Assembly: GCA_943788825.1 (NCBI GenBank)
Contig: CALSRT010000007.1
Coordinates: 186,001 to 250,000, forward strand
Source: UBA4582 sp002389265
GTDB lineage: Bacteria; Pseudomonadota; Gammaproteobacteria; Pseudomonadales; Azotimanducaceae
Reading direction: 5' to 3'
Length of the DNA stretch: 64,000 bases
A program made the translations under genes and the position numbers. Positions 37,072 to 46,072 of the stretch are shown one piece after another. Positions within the stretch are counted from its first letter, which is position 1. Every line of letters starts with the position of its first letter. The notes below the pieces were generated by a model. It saw only the letters and a program-made list of their open reading frames with translations. It searched no databases and was not told the origin of the DNA.

Positions 37072-37854
37072 TTATTGACCAGTGAATTTTGCCGGGCGTC
37101 GCTCCAGGAAAGATGCGACCCCCTCCTTATGGTCAGCCGACTTGAAACACTCGGCCAATGCCTTCGTGTGATTTTCCATGTGCTTGTCAACGTCGATGCC
37201 TAAACCTTCATACACCAGCGTCTTCATTCGCTGATGAGAAAAGGGCGAACCCTGCAGGATCGTCTCTGCCATCTCACGGGCTTTGGCTATAAGATCTTCC
37301 GGCTCACAAACCGCGCTCACATACTTCAGATCATAAGCCTGGCTAGCGGATACGAATTCACCAGAATATAACAACCAGAATGCCTGAGAAGTACCAATCA
37401 ACCGCGGCAACAACCAACTCCCCGCGCCGGTATCAGGCACCAATCCGCGATGCGCAAAATTCCAGGCAAACCGAGCCCGAGTGGAAGCAATCCGAATATC
37501 ACATTGGCTGGTGAATTCCGCACCCATACCAACGGCAGGCCCATCAATGGCGGCAATTACGGGTTTAGGACACGACACTATGGGCCACCAGCGGGATTTT
37601 TCCGCTGCGGAACCTCGCAAACCACGGGTCTCGCCAGGTACTGTATCCAGGTCAGATAGGTCCGTGCCGGCACAAAAAGCACCCGCGGTACCCGTCAGAA
37701 TCACTACCCGAACCTCGTCGTCGGCACCCGCCCGAGCCATGGTCTCAATGAAATCACCGAGCATCGCATAGGTCATGGCATTGCGCTTTTCAGGACGGTT
37801 GATGGTCACAGTGGCAATGTGGTTTTCCACATTGTAGAGAATCCAATCATTCAC
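37072..37854 (-). CDS. Enoyl-CoA hydratase/isomerase
   Basis: 260 aa crotonase-fold protein. VTINRPEKRNAMTYAML at the start, oxyanion-hole segment GAFCAGTDLSDLD, and KPVIAAIDGPAVGMGAE. At the position of the catalytic Glu of hydratases the sequence reads GLVPDTGAGSW, so Asp may replace it. Acts in beta-oxidation or a related side-chain pathway. Forms a minus-strand pair with the SDR gene upstream. Confidence 0.9.
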   Translation of the reverse strand: MNDWILYNVENHIATVTINRPEKRNAMTYAMLGDFIETMARAGADDEVRVVILTGTAGAFCAGTDLSDLDTVPGETRGLRGSAAEKSRWWPIVSCPKPVIAAIDGPAVGMGAEFTSQCDIRIASTRARFAWNFAHRGLVPDTGAGSWLLPRLIGTSQAFWLLYSGEFVSASQAYDLKYVSAVCEPEDLIAKAREMAETILQGSPFSHQRMKTLVYEGLGIDVDKHMENHTKALAECFKSADHKEGVASFLERRPAKFTGQ

Positions 37855-37918
37855 GCGCTTATCTCCTTTGCATCAAGAATTCCACACTCGAGCGCTCGGC
37901 GCCCGGGTGCTTGAAGTG

Positions 37919-38620
37919 CTAGCTCAAGCCATCAACGGGAATACCAGCACCATGTACGGCGCCCGCATCTGGCGACGCGAGAAAACCAATAACGCTGGCA
38001 ATTTGAGCCGGCGTGACCCATTGAGAATAATCTGCACCAGGCATGTCCTGACGGTTTCGCGGTGTATCAATCAAGCTTGGCAACACGCAATTGACATTGA
38101 TGTTATTCGCACGCAGTTCCTGTGCCATGCTTTCCGTGAGTCTCAACACTGCGGCCTTGGACGCAGTATAAGCGCCCATCATTGCCCCACCACCAAGTGC
38201 TGCTCGCGCGGCCACATTAACCACTTTGCCAGCACCACCGGCTAACATGGCCGGTACTACCGCCGCACTCATATTCAGAATCGAACGGGCGTTGAGGTCA
38301 AACAAAAAATCCCAGGTTTCATCGGAGGTATTGTGGACCGGGTCACCCATCAGGAAACCGCCAGCAGTGTTACATAAAATATCCACTGCGCCGAATCGAG
38401 CCTGGATTGTTGCCACGGCTTCTGCACAACTGCCGCGCTGGGTCAGGTCACAGCTGACCAAACAGAGGTTCTCGTCAACAGTCGGGAATGCCCCCTGAAG
38501 GATCGCATCGCTGATATCCAGAACGCCCACTTGGGCGCCACGAGTACTGAACCAACGGACGACTTCACGGCCTAGCGCACCGGCACCGCCGGTTACAACC
38601 ACAGTTTTATTAGCGAACAT
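37919..38620 (-). CDS. Short-chain dehydrogenase/reductase
   Basis: 233 aa Rossmann-fold oxidoreductase. Cofactor motif VVTGGAGALGREVV, NTAGGFLMGD (NAG-type), catalytic GAYTASKAAVLR (Y-x-x-x-K), and a D at VGVLDIS implying NAD(H) preference. A hydroxyacyl/keto reductase role is plausible given the adjacent hydratase, but unproven. Confidence 0.9.
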   Translation of the reverse strand: MFANKTVVVTGGAGALGREVVRWFSTRGAQVGVLDISDAILQGAFPTVDENLCLVSCDLTQRGSCAEAVATIQARFGAVDILCNTAGGFLMGDPVHNTSDETWDFLFDLNARSILNMSAAVVPAMLAGGAGKVVNVAARAALGGGAMMGAYTASKAAVLRLTESMAQELRANNINVNCVLPSLIDTPRNRQDMPGADYSQWVTPAQIASVIGFLASPDAGAVHGAGIPVDGLS

Positions 38621-38677
38621 AAGATGCCTCTGTCGGTGATCGACTACAATGTGAAGAACTCCACACCTCGGATTCGG

Positions 38678-39946
38678 TTAGCCGGTTCCGAAGATCCCTT
38701 TAAACAGATAGAAAAACAAAATCGACAGACCAGCGCCGGCGGGCAGGGTCACCAGCCAGGAAACAAAAATCGTCCCGATAACCCGCAGGTTCAGCGCAGA
38801 AATACCACGGGCCAGCCCGACACCCAAGACCGCGCCCACCAAGGTGTGGGTGGTCGAAATTGGCAGGCTCGCGCCTGAGGCCACCACCACTGTTGATGCA
38901 GCGGCAAGCTCTGCCGCAAAGCCACTACTGGGAGTCAGCTCAGTAATATGAGTGCCGATGGTCTGGATCACTCGGTAGCCATAAAGCGCCAGACCGGTAA
39001 CAATACCACCGCCACCCAGCAACAAAATCCAGTTTGGAGTTGCCGACTTGGCACCCACCACGCCACCACTTTCAATAATACTATTAACCGCAGCCAGCGG
39101 ACCAATTGCATTCGCGACATCATTTGAACCGTGGGCAAAAGCCATGGCGCAGGCTGTAAACAGCATCATGACCGCAAAAATTTTCTCGACGTTGACCAGA
39201 TCTAGTTGATCAGATTTAGTGACGCGTTTGACGCGCGAAAGCCCAATGATTCCCAACCCGACAATCAGCAACGCCACGCCAGCGGAGTAGACCAGGGACT
39301 CGCCGAAACTGATGTGCAGACCCACATGCTTCAAACCTTTAGTGAGCGTCACCATAGAAATCATATAGCCGACAAAGAACACATAAATGGGTAAATAACG
39401 CTTGGCGGCGACGAAAGCGTCCGGGGCGCCGAATATAAATCGACGAATGCTCAGAGAGATTACGAAGGCGAAGGTTCCAGCGATCACGGGCGAGACCACC
39501 CAACTGGAGACGATTTCACCCACCTTGCCCCATTGAACGGCATCAGTGGATATACCTACCGAGGCGAAACCAACGATCGCGCCAACAATCGTGTGCGTCG
39601 TCGAAACTGGCCAACCGTAAGCAGAGGCAACCAGCAGCCAGGTGCCCGCCGCCAACAATGACGCCATCATGCCGTAGACCAGTAATTCAGGATCTGTCGC
39701 CAGCAGCCCCGGATCGATAATCCCTTTACGGATAGTGGAGGTCACCTCACCGCCGGCAAGATAGGCACCGGCAAACTCGAACACCATCGCGATAATAACG
39801 GCTTGCTTGATGGTGATCGCCTTTGAACCCACCGAGGTACCCATGGCGTTGGCCACATCATTGGCACCCACACCCCAGGCCATAAAAAAGCCGAATATTA
39901 TTGCTAGTAGCAGCAGCGTGCTGCCGTAGTCTTCAATTACGCCCAT
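38678..39946 (-). CDS. pitA: Inorganic phosphate transporter, PiT family
   Basis: 422 aa, about ten membrane helices in two repeats. Both signature loops are present: GVGANDVANAMGTSVGSKAI near the start and HGSNDVANAIGPLAAV near the middle. Low-affinity phosphate uptake coupled to protons or metal-phosphate. The DUF47 gene lies upstream in the same operon, the usual pairing. Confidence 0.93.
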   Translation of the reverse strand: MGVIEDYGSTLLLLAIIFGFFMAWGVGANDVANAMGTSVGSKAITIKQAVIIAMVFEFAGAYLAGGEVTSTIRKGIIDPGLLATDPELLVYGMMASLLAAGTWLLVASAYGWPVSTTHTIVGAIVGFASVGISTDAVQWGKVGEIVSSWVVSPVIAGTFAFVISLSIRRFIFGAPDAFVAAKRYLPIYVFFVGYMISMVTLTKGLKHVGLHISFGESLVYSAGVALLIVGLGIIGLSRVKRVTKSDQLDLVNVEKIFAVMMLFTACAMAFAHGSNDVANAIGPLAAVNSIIESGGVVGAKSATPNWILLLGGGGIVTGLALYGYRVIQTIGTHITELTPSSGFAAELAAASTVVVASGASLPISTTHTLVGAVLGVGLARGISALNLRVIGTIFVSWLVTLPAGAGLSILFFYLFKGIFGTG

Positions 39947-39995
39947 AGGATCACACCTGATATTTCATGTTAATGCATTTTCTAAGCGGCGATCG

Positions 39996-40676
39996 TTAGC
40001 GCGCGATGAGATATAACATTCGATTGCCCACAGTCTGGGATTTATCGGCTAAATCGCCGATCCATTCGATAAGACGATATAAAAACATGACATCAACGGG
40101 ATCCAGGCTTTTCTCCAGACTGTACAGCAGCCGAGTCAACTCAGCCTCCTTGATATCTGCCGCGTGCTCAACGGCGTCAAGACGGGAAATCATGGCTGAA
40201 ACCAACTCCACTTCCTTGCCACTGAAGCCGGTGGTAATCAACTCATCCAGCTCATTGAGCGCTTCCAGTGCGACATTTGCGGGTTTTACCGCTGCTTCAA
40301 CCAGCGCCTCCATGGCAGGGGCTAGCGCCGCAGGAATGCTCATCCGCCGACTGGAAGTCAGACCAACAATATGCTTCGCCAGGTTCGCGATCCTGTCCTG
40401 GGCCTGCAACAGTTCAAGCAGGTCAGAACGTGAGACGGGCATAAACAGGCTGCGCGGCAAGCTTAAGCGAATCTTGCGTTTGATATCATCGGCTTCATCC
40501 TCGAGGTCATTGATATGTTTACCCAGCGTGGTTGCCAGATCCCAATCTCCCGCCATCACGGCGGCCATATAGCCTTGCACCTCGGTCGCAGCTTGTGCGG
40601 CGACCTTCATGTGCTCCTGCATGGGGGCGACTGGGGATCGCGAAAACAATTGATTAAACAACGGACTAATAGCCAT
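39996..40676 (-). CDS. DUF47/PhoU-like regulator of phosphate transport (TIGR00153)
   Basis: 226 aa, all-helical PhoU-like fold. Starts MAISPLFNQLFSRSP; conserved HINDLEDEADDIKRKIRLSL and FMPVSRSDLLELLQAQDRIANLAKHI patterns of the family. Acidic residues may bind metal. Regularly paired with pit and thought to control it. Lies 49 bp upstream of pit. Confidence 0.9.
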   Translation of the reverse strand: MAISPLFNQLFSRSPVAPMQEHMKVAAQAATEVQGYMAAVMAGDWDLATTLGKHINDLEDEADDIKRKIRLSLPRSLFMPVSRSDLLELLQAQDRIANLAKHIVGLTSSRRMSIPAALAPAMEALVEAAVKPANVALEALNELDELITTGFSGKEVELVSAMISRLDAVEHAADIKEAELTRLLYSLEKSLDPVDVMFLYRLIEWIGDLADKSQTVGNRMLYLIAR

Positions 40677-40775
40677 GACGTGATCCGGAATAAGTTGTTA
40701 CGCATTATAGGCAAGAATGATCAACAATAAACCCTGGAATGGCTTTTAAAATCCCGCTGGCAGACCTTTACAGCC

Positions 40776-41255
40776 TTAACTCGCCGAGCGCTTAAATTGC
40801 CAGGCGGTCAGCGCCTTATGGGCGGCCACCGAGCCGGCCATACTCGTATCGGTCCGGGCCGCCAACTCCACCACATAACCGTTGGGATCACGAAAATAGA
40901 TTGAGTGGATAAAGCCATGATCGGCAATGCCGCGGGTGTCGATTCCAGATTGACGGCCTTTCTGGAACATGGCATGCAAAGTCTCGTGATCCACCGCCAG
41001 CGCCAGATGCAAGTCGAAGTCGTGCTGTGGCTTGAAATCAAAGGGCTGCTCGGGATCTTCAAAAAATGCAATACAGGCACCATCTTGCATTTGATAGAAG
41101 CTGTGCAGAACACCCGTGGCACGACCTGCCTGGGTCAGATCAATTTCAAAGGCCTCCACCAGGGGTAAACCCAGGAAGTCCTCGTAAAATTGACGGGTCT
41201 GTTCGGAATTACGACAGCGATAAGCCGCATGGTCGAGTCCTTGGATTTTCGCCAT
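40776..41255 (-). CDS. VOC/extradiol dioxygenase-like family protein
   Basis: 159 aa from ATG 41255 (MAKIQGLDHAAYRCRN). Two VOC modules with candidate metal ligands: GLDHAAY His, FDLHLALAVD His, and VVELAARTD Glu. RDPNGYVVEL is the typical ending. Could be a glyoxalase-type or dioxygenase enzyme; substrate unknown. Confidence 0.85.
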   Translation of the reverse strand: MAKIQGLDHAAYRCRNSEQTRQFYEDFLGLPLVEAFEIDLTQAGRATGVLHSFYQMQDGACIAFFEDPEQPFDFKPQHDFDLHLALAVDHETLHAMFQKGRQSGIDTRGIADHGFIHSIYFRDPNGYVVELAARTDTSMAGSVAAHKALTAWQFKRSAS

Positions 41256-41380
41256 GATGGCGCTCCTATTGTAAATTAACAAAGGCAACAGAAACATCGT
41301 CGGTTTATCGCGCTTTGATGTCTGCTGCCTGACGAATTACTGGGTTATTGTACCGGCAATATGGTATAAACTGCGCGCTT

Positions 41381-41806
41381 ATGAGCGATGACACTAAACA
41401 TTCGACAGAACCCCACAGCCGCGAACGCTGGCTTGACGGTATGGCTGTCATTTTTTCCGGCACTTGCATGGTGCACTGCTTGGTGTTGCCGCTGTTAGTG
41501 ACCGTATTTCCCATCGTTCAGGGTAGCCTACTGGATGAGCAGCAATTTCATCTGATCATGCTGCTGCTGATTTTGCCCACCAGCCTGATCGCCCTGACCA
41601 TCGGCTGTCGCAAACATAAGGATCGCCTGACCCTAATCCTTGGCACCATTGGTTTGAGCGTTTTAACTTTCACTGCCCTGTTTGGCCACGATGTCTTCGG
41701 CTTTCAAGGCGAGCGTATTGTCACCACCTTTGGTGGCCTGGTCCTCGCTCTGGCACATATCCAGAATTTCCGTTGTTGCCGCTCCGTCGACTGTCAGCAT
41801 GACTAG
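41381..41806 (+). CDS. MerC domain membrane protein
   Basis: 141 aa from ATG 41381. Four hydrophobic helices with the MerC-like Cys/His motif GTCMVHCLVLPLL at the start and a C-terminal metal-like tail HIQNFRCCRSVDCQHD. MerC carries Hg2+ across the inner membrane in mer operons, but no merA, merT or merP is nearby, so a general metal role is more likely. Confidence 0.78.
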   Translation: MSDDTKHSTEPHSRERWLDGMAVIFSGTCMVHCLVLPLLVTVFPIVQGSLLDEQQFHLIMLLLILPTSLIALTIGCRKHKDRLTLILGTIGLSVLTFTALFGHDVFGFQGERIVTTFGGLVLALAHIQNFRCCRSVDCQHD

Positions 41807-41835
41807 CCAGCGCTTCTAAATAGCGCCGCTAGACA

Positions 41836-41883
41836 AGCACCCCTATTAGCACCCCTTTTAGCCCCCCTATTAGCACCACTCGC
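41836..41883 (+). repeat. 12-bp intergenic tandem repeat
   Basis: Three to four copies of AGCACCCCTATT (with variants) between merC-like and nudL-like genes, which converge here. No open frame through it and no stem. Confidence 0.65.
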
Positions 41884-41929
41884 CCCCCTCACCGCTTGCC
41901 CCATCAACTATTGACGGCTTCTGAAGGCT

Positions 41930-42589
41930 TTATACTTGCGCGCTAAAACCCAGCAACGCCTCGTAAAGGCCGATCATTAGTGAAACTGTCGGTCCCGCGA
42001 TTCGAATGTCACCTTCGGTGAACGAGTAGTGGCCTCGCTCCGGTCGGTGCCAGGTTAATGCGTAGTTCGCGCTGTCCAGCGCCCGCGCCAACGACACCTC
42101 ATAGATTTCTGCCACTTCCTGTGGATTTGCCAATACTTGATAAGGTGGCTGAATCAAACCCACCACGGGGGTAATCCGATATCCCGCCTGGGTGTAGTAG
42201 TCGCCAAGAACTCCCAATACCTCTATGTCTGCCGAAGCCAGATCTATTTCTTCGCGGGTCTCGCGCAACGCCGTCTCAACCAACGAGTCATCGACGGTAT
42301 CAAATCGACCACCCGGGAAACAGATATGACCCGCGAAACGAATCTGTGCATGCCGCCGGGTCACGAGCAAAGTCGGGCCCGCAGCATGATTGATAATGGG
42401 CAATAAAACCGCCGAGGGCTTTGCTCGCTGACGAACCCCTTCAGAAACCCGCTCCTCGACATGGGGATTGCGCAACTCAGGCTGACCAGGTTGCGCCACG
42501 GCAGCGGCAAAATAAGCTCGAATCAACCCCACATCCGCTGCCAGCGGCGGATGTTTGAGGCCTGTAGCATCAGCGGCAATATCACTCAT
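41930..42589 (-). CDS. CoA pyrophosphatase, NudL-like Nudix hydrolase
   Basis: 219 aa. The NudL-specific stretch IRFAGHICFPGGRFDTVD precedes the Nudix box (ETALRETREEIDLAS). RFAGH-x-x-FPGG followed by D-x-x-D-x-S is characteristic of CoA diphosphatases of the NudL/NUDT7-8 group. Hydrolyses CoA to 3',5'-ADP and phosphopantetheine. Precedes the YdjC-like and thiolase-like genes' ends on the minus strand. Confidence 0.87.
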   Translation of the reverse strand: MSDIAADATGLKHPPLAADVGLIRAYFAAAVAQPGQPELRNPHVEERVSEGVRQRAKPSAVLLPIINHAAGPTLLVTRRHAQIRFAGHICFPGGRFDTVDDSLVETALRETREEIDLASADIEVLGVLGDYYTQAGYRITPVVGLIQPPYQVLANPQEVAEIYEVSLARALDSANYALTWHRPERGHYSFTEGDIRIAGPTVSLMIGLYEALLGFSAQV

Positions 42590-42603
42590 CGTTTAGGCAT
42601 CGC

Positions 42604-43482
42604 TCACAAGTGAACTTGCAACTCCTTGTAGCCGATCAGATGGATGCCCGCATCGAGAATATATTGCTTCAGCGCCGGCTCGCGCCAGGCGAGGTAGTCC
42701 GCATGCCTTGAGCCAGGTCGCTCATGATCAATGGCAAGCAGTTCGTCGCTCATACAGGCCGGATGAAACAGGAGATGGCTCAAACCCGGCTTGATACCAT
42801 CGATCAATTGCCGATAAAACGTCGACTTGTCTTCCAGCGGTATCAGGGTCTCAATCAAAATCTCATCCAGGGTTGGCACTTGCTCTCGGTCAATCTTCTC
42901 TAGTACCTGCAGATAGTCATCTGCCATCGCCGCTCGATCAATGCCGGCTAGCGCTGCTCGAGTCATATTCGGCAAGAACGCAACCAGCCCGTATTCCTCC
43001 GCAAGTGCCAGATAATCAGCCAGAAATTTAGGGTGCACAACACTACCCATATGGGTATCGATATGGGTAAACGGCACGCCAGTCGCGAGCCCAGTTTCAA
43101 TTTGCGCCCGCATTTCAGCTCTGGCTGCATCAACTGTCACATGACGAATAGCATCTTCTCGAGTGCGCCACAAATAGCCCTGCTCATCTAATAAACCAGA
43201 CGCCTGATCGCGGGTGCTGAGCGCCGCCCAACGAAACGTCGGGTATTCACAGGTCAAGGTCAGATGTATCCCCACATCGTAGGCCGGCTGCTCCTGAACC
43301 CGGGCCACCGCTTCCTGAAACCAGGGACCATTCACCAGGACCGAACCACAAGTCGCCGCCCCCACATCCAGGCACTCAAAGCCTGCTACATTGGCCGCAT
43401 GGCTAAAGCCTAAATCATCAATATGAGTGATCAACACCCGGTCAGCAGGCCCGTAGCCCATCTTGGCGAGGAAACCATTCAT
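42604..43482 (-). CDS. ChbG/YdjC-like deacetylase
   Basis: 292 aa. Metal-binding start VLITHIDDLGFSHAANVAG (Asp/Asp), VGIHLTLTCEYPTF, and PFTHIDTHMGSVVHPKFL (His/Asp/His) are the diagnostic carbohydrate-deacetylase motifs. Likely removes acetyl groups from glycans or glycan-derived oligosaccharides. Lies 14 bp from the NudL-like gene. Confidence 0.87.
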   Translation of the reverse strand: MNGFLAKMGYGPADRVLITHIDDLGFSHAANVAGFECLDVGAATCGSVLVNGPWFQEAVARVQEQPAYDVGIHLTLTCEYPTFRWAALSTRDQASGLLDEQGYLWRTREDAIRHVTVDAARAEMRAQIETGLATGVPFTHIDTHMGSVVHPKFLADYLALAEEYGLVAFLPNMTRAALAGIDRAAMADDYLQVLEKIDREQVPTLDEILIETLIPLEDKSTFYRQLIDGIKPGLSHLLFHPACMSDELLAIDHERPGSRHADYLAWREPALKQYILDAGIHLIGYKELQVHL

Positions 43483-43500
43483 GCTATCGACTCCTTTGGT

Positions 43501-44976
43501 CTAGGCATCTAGCAGGGAGAACACCCCATGACTGTCCACCTGCGCCGCCAGACCACAGAACTCACGCTGGGTCATGTCTTCCATCAGCACCGCATCATCG
43601 GTATTTGCCCAAACTCGCTCGCCGGCAGCCGTCAAGCAGGCTGCATGCCCCGTGGCCGGACCATTCGGGCCATACATCACCGAATAGGATTCAATGGTTA
43701 CTGGCCCGGCATAATCTGCCAGGCACTGGCGAGTGGGCTGGGCATCTACTTCTGACTGAACATCTTCATGCTGGAAGTCTACAACCGGTGCTACCGTTGA
43801 ATAGAGCCCAAAAGCGTGTTTCGTCAAGAAGCCACCGTTGGCCGTAATCATCCCCTTGGTGCCCGGTGCAGCGCGCAACAACTCCACCATGCGCGCAATA
43901 CTGTGCATCACATAATTATTCAAGGGCCCACCGCCAAAGGTCAGTCCACCTGTGATCGTCAGTGGTTTATCTGCATCCAGACCCAACTCTGCCACAGCCA
44001 CCTGGACCGCCGACGGAAAACAGCTATAAACATCAATATAGTCCAAGTCAGGCACGCTCAGGTCGGTTAATGCCAACAGACGCTTACCGGCAATGCGAAT
44101 GGCGGGCGATGAATACAGGTTTTCTCGATTTGAGACGTGGTAGGTGTCATGAGCATCTGTTCCCGCCCAAGGATAGACCCACTGGTTTTCGTCAATACCC
44201 AATGACCTGGCCTTGGCCACCGAACACATGATCAGTGCCGCGCCCATGTCCACCGCATTGTTCGAGTTCATCAATTTCGGGTAAGGGAAGCTGATCATGC
44301 GATTGGTCGGCGCCGGAGTCCGAATGGTTTCTGCCGTCACCGGCGTCTTAATCCAGGCATGGGGATTCTCGCTCGCGACTCGACTAAAGCCAGCCCATAG
44401 CTCTGATATTCTGATTCGATGAGCCTCGATGGATTCACCCCGATGGTGGCGAATGGCGTTTTCAAACATCGGGTAAAACTGGATCGGCTGGCGCAACCCG
44501 CGAGCCTGCTCGGCGTCAGCTGACATAGGTTCTTCTTGGCCGATCATTCGTGAGTAATCACCGCTGGTTTCCGTCACCGCCAACTCAACACCGGCCTTTC
44601 GCGCCTTGGCTTGACTGTTGCCATTTTCTGCTCCGGTAATCACGATCAACGACTTGTCGCCGCGCAGAATATCCAGTGCCGATTGGTTCACCACCGACTG
44701 GACCATATTGCCACCATAGGGCGATCCCACAGTTTCCGCGTCTGGCACGCCTATCTTTGCCGCAACGTAACCCGCTGGATGCTTGTAACGCCAGACGCCA
44801 CGGATGACCCGCACAGATTCCACTTCAGCAAGCAAATCGGCGTTACCACTATCTAAGGCGGCCTGACGCACAGCGTCGACCATCATCTCGATGGGCTCCT
44901 GCACGAGCAGCGGATCCGTGATGCGCTGCTCGACCTGAGCCACGCCGATTATCACCGGGGTATTGGGGTTTATCAT
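43501..44976 (-). CDS. Thiolase-like acetyl-CoA acetyltransferase family protein
   Basis: 491 aa. Thiolase fold of the unusual acetyltransferase group. The usual nucleophile Cys segment (N-R-x-C-G-S-G) reads SPYGGNMVQSVVNQS without Cys. GGLTFGGGPLNNYVMHS replaces the GG-H-P-x-G-x-SG motif. An OB-like extension is at the end. It may not be a true thiolase; its catalytic role is unproven. Head-to-head with the luciferase-like gene, 84 bp apart. Confidence 0.82.
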   Translation of the reverse strand: MINPNTPVIIGVAQVEQRITDPLLVQEPIEMMVDAVRQAALDSGNADLLAEVESVRVIRGVWRYKHPAGYVAAKIGVPDAETVGSPYGGNMVQSVVNQSALDILRGDKSLIVITGAENGNSQAKARKAGVELAVTETSGDYSRMIGQEEPMSADAEQARGLRQPIQFYPMFENAIRHHRGESIEAHRIRISELWAGFSRVASENPHAWIKTPVTAETIRTPAPTNRMISFPYPKLMNSNNAVDMGAALIMCSVAKARSLGIDENQWVYPWAGTDAHDTYHVSNRENLYSSPAIRIAGKRLLALTDLSVPDLDYIDVYSCFPSAVQVAVAELGLDADKPLTITGGLTFGGGPLNNYVMHSIARMVELLRAAPGTKGMITANGGFLTKHAFGLYSTVAPVVDFQHEDVQSEVDAQPTRQCLADYAGPVTIESYSVMYGPNGPATGHAACLTAAGERVWANTDDAVLMEDMTQREFCGLAAQVDSHGVFSLLDA

Positions 44977-45060
44977 CTGAGCGACTCCTACAACTTAGTT
45001 CGGAAAGCCCGTATTCTGCCACAGTATCTAAAGGGAGGAGAATGTGGTTTTCTTAGCAGT

Positions 45061-45999
45061 ATGAAGAAATCACTCGAAATCGCCGTTACACCCTGGTCCA
45101 TGGGCACTCTAGGCTTAGCCAGCGAGCTTACCGATCAGGCCAAAATCGCTGAAAACCTGGGCTGCCACTCTTTTTGGCTGCCAGAAAATCACTTTGGTGA
45201 TGCCCGCTCCATCCCATCGCCGCTGACCTTGTTAGCTGCCGTCGCTGCCTGCACCAGCAGGATAAAGCTCGGCTCAACCTCCTACTTGTTACCGATCCGC
45301 CATCCCCTACAAGCCGCCGAAGAGGTTGCCGTGCTGGATCGCCTGTCCGGTGGCCGCGTGATTCTGGGGGTTGGTCGCGGCACCCAACAGGCCATGTTTG
45401 ACGCCTTTGACGTGCTCACCAAGGATAAACGCAGCCGCTTTGCCGCCAACCTAGAGACTATGACCAGCGCCTGGCGGGGAGAACCGATCGGCTGGAACAA
45501 CTCAACATCAGAACCAAGCCCGATCACGCTGGCGCCGTTGCCCGTTCAATCGCCCCACCCGCCCATCTGGGTCGCGGCATTCGGGCCCCTTGCGCTAAAA
45601 CAAGCCGGCTCACTGGGCCTGCCCTACCTGGCGTCACCCATCGAAACCCTCGATACCTTGAGTCAAAACTATGCACGCCATCAACAATTTGCCACCGCCG
45701 CGGGCCATGCACCCATCACCACGGTACCCATTATGCGCACCGTATTTGTGAGCCATCGAGTCGCTGAGTGTCGCCAAGTCAAGGCCGCCATGGCAGCGAC
45801 TGGCCCCCACAGCATGCGTGACCAGAACGCCAGTATTGACGACTGGAGTATCATCGGCGATGCATCTTATGTGCGCGAGAAAATCGATGAATATCGCACT
45901 CGACTCGGCGTCACTCATATGATTGTTCGTGGTCGGGTACCTGGCGTTACCGATCAAACCTGGCTGACGAGTCTGGAGAAGCTGGTCGCCGCCCAATAG
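45061..45999 (+). CDS. Luciferase-like (LLM) flavin-dependent oxidoreductase
   Basis: 312 aa TIM-barrel F420/FMN oxidoreductase. Starts LEIAVTPWSMGTLGLAS; SFWLPENHFGDARSIP, RIKLGSTSYLLPIRHPLQAA, AVLDRLSGGRVILGVGRGT are family motifs. The C-terminal SYVREKIDEYRTRLGVTHM ending is typical. Substrate unknown; adjacent genes suggest lipid-type metabolism. Confidence 0.9.
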   Translation: MKKSLEIAVTPWSMGTLGLASELTDQAKIAENLGCHSFWLPENHFGDARSIPSPLTLLAAVAACTSRIKLGSTSYLLPIRHPLQAAEEVAVLDRLSGGRVILGVGRGTQQAMFDAFDVLTKDKRSRFAANLETMTSAWRGEPIGWNNSTSEPSPITLAPLPVQSPHPPIWVAAFGPLALKQAGSLGLPYLASPIETLDTLSQNYARHQQFATAAGHAPITTVPIMRTVFVSHRVAECRQVKAAMAATGPHSMRDQNASIDDWSIIGDASYVREKIDEYRTRLGVTHMIVRGRVPGVTDQTWLTSLEKLVAAQ

Positions 46000-46072
46000 C
46001 CAAACCAGCACCTACCAGTTGCATTTTTCTGCTGGAATCTCGATCATTCCCGTCGATTCAGGTTAATTTGGT

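Noticed and set aside
41381..41806. Mercury resistance (mer) locus
   Set aside because: Only a MerC-like protein is present; no merR, merT, merP or merA nearby.
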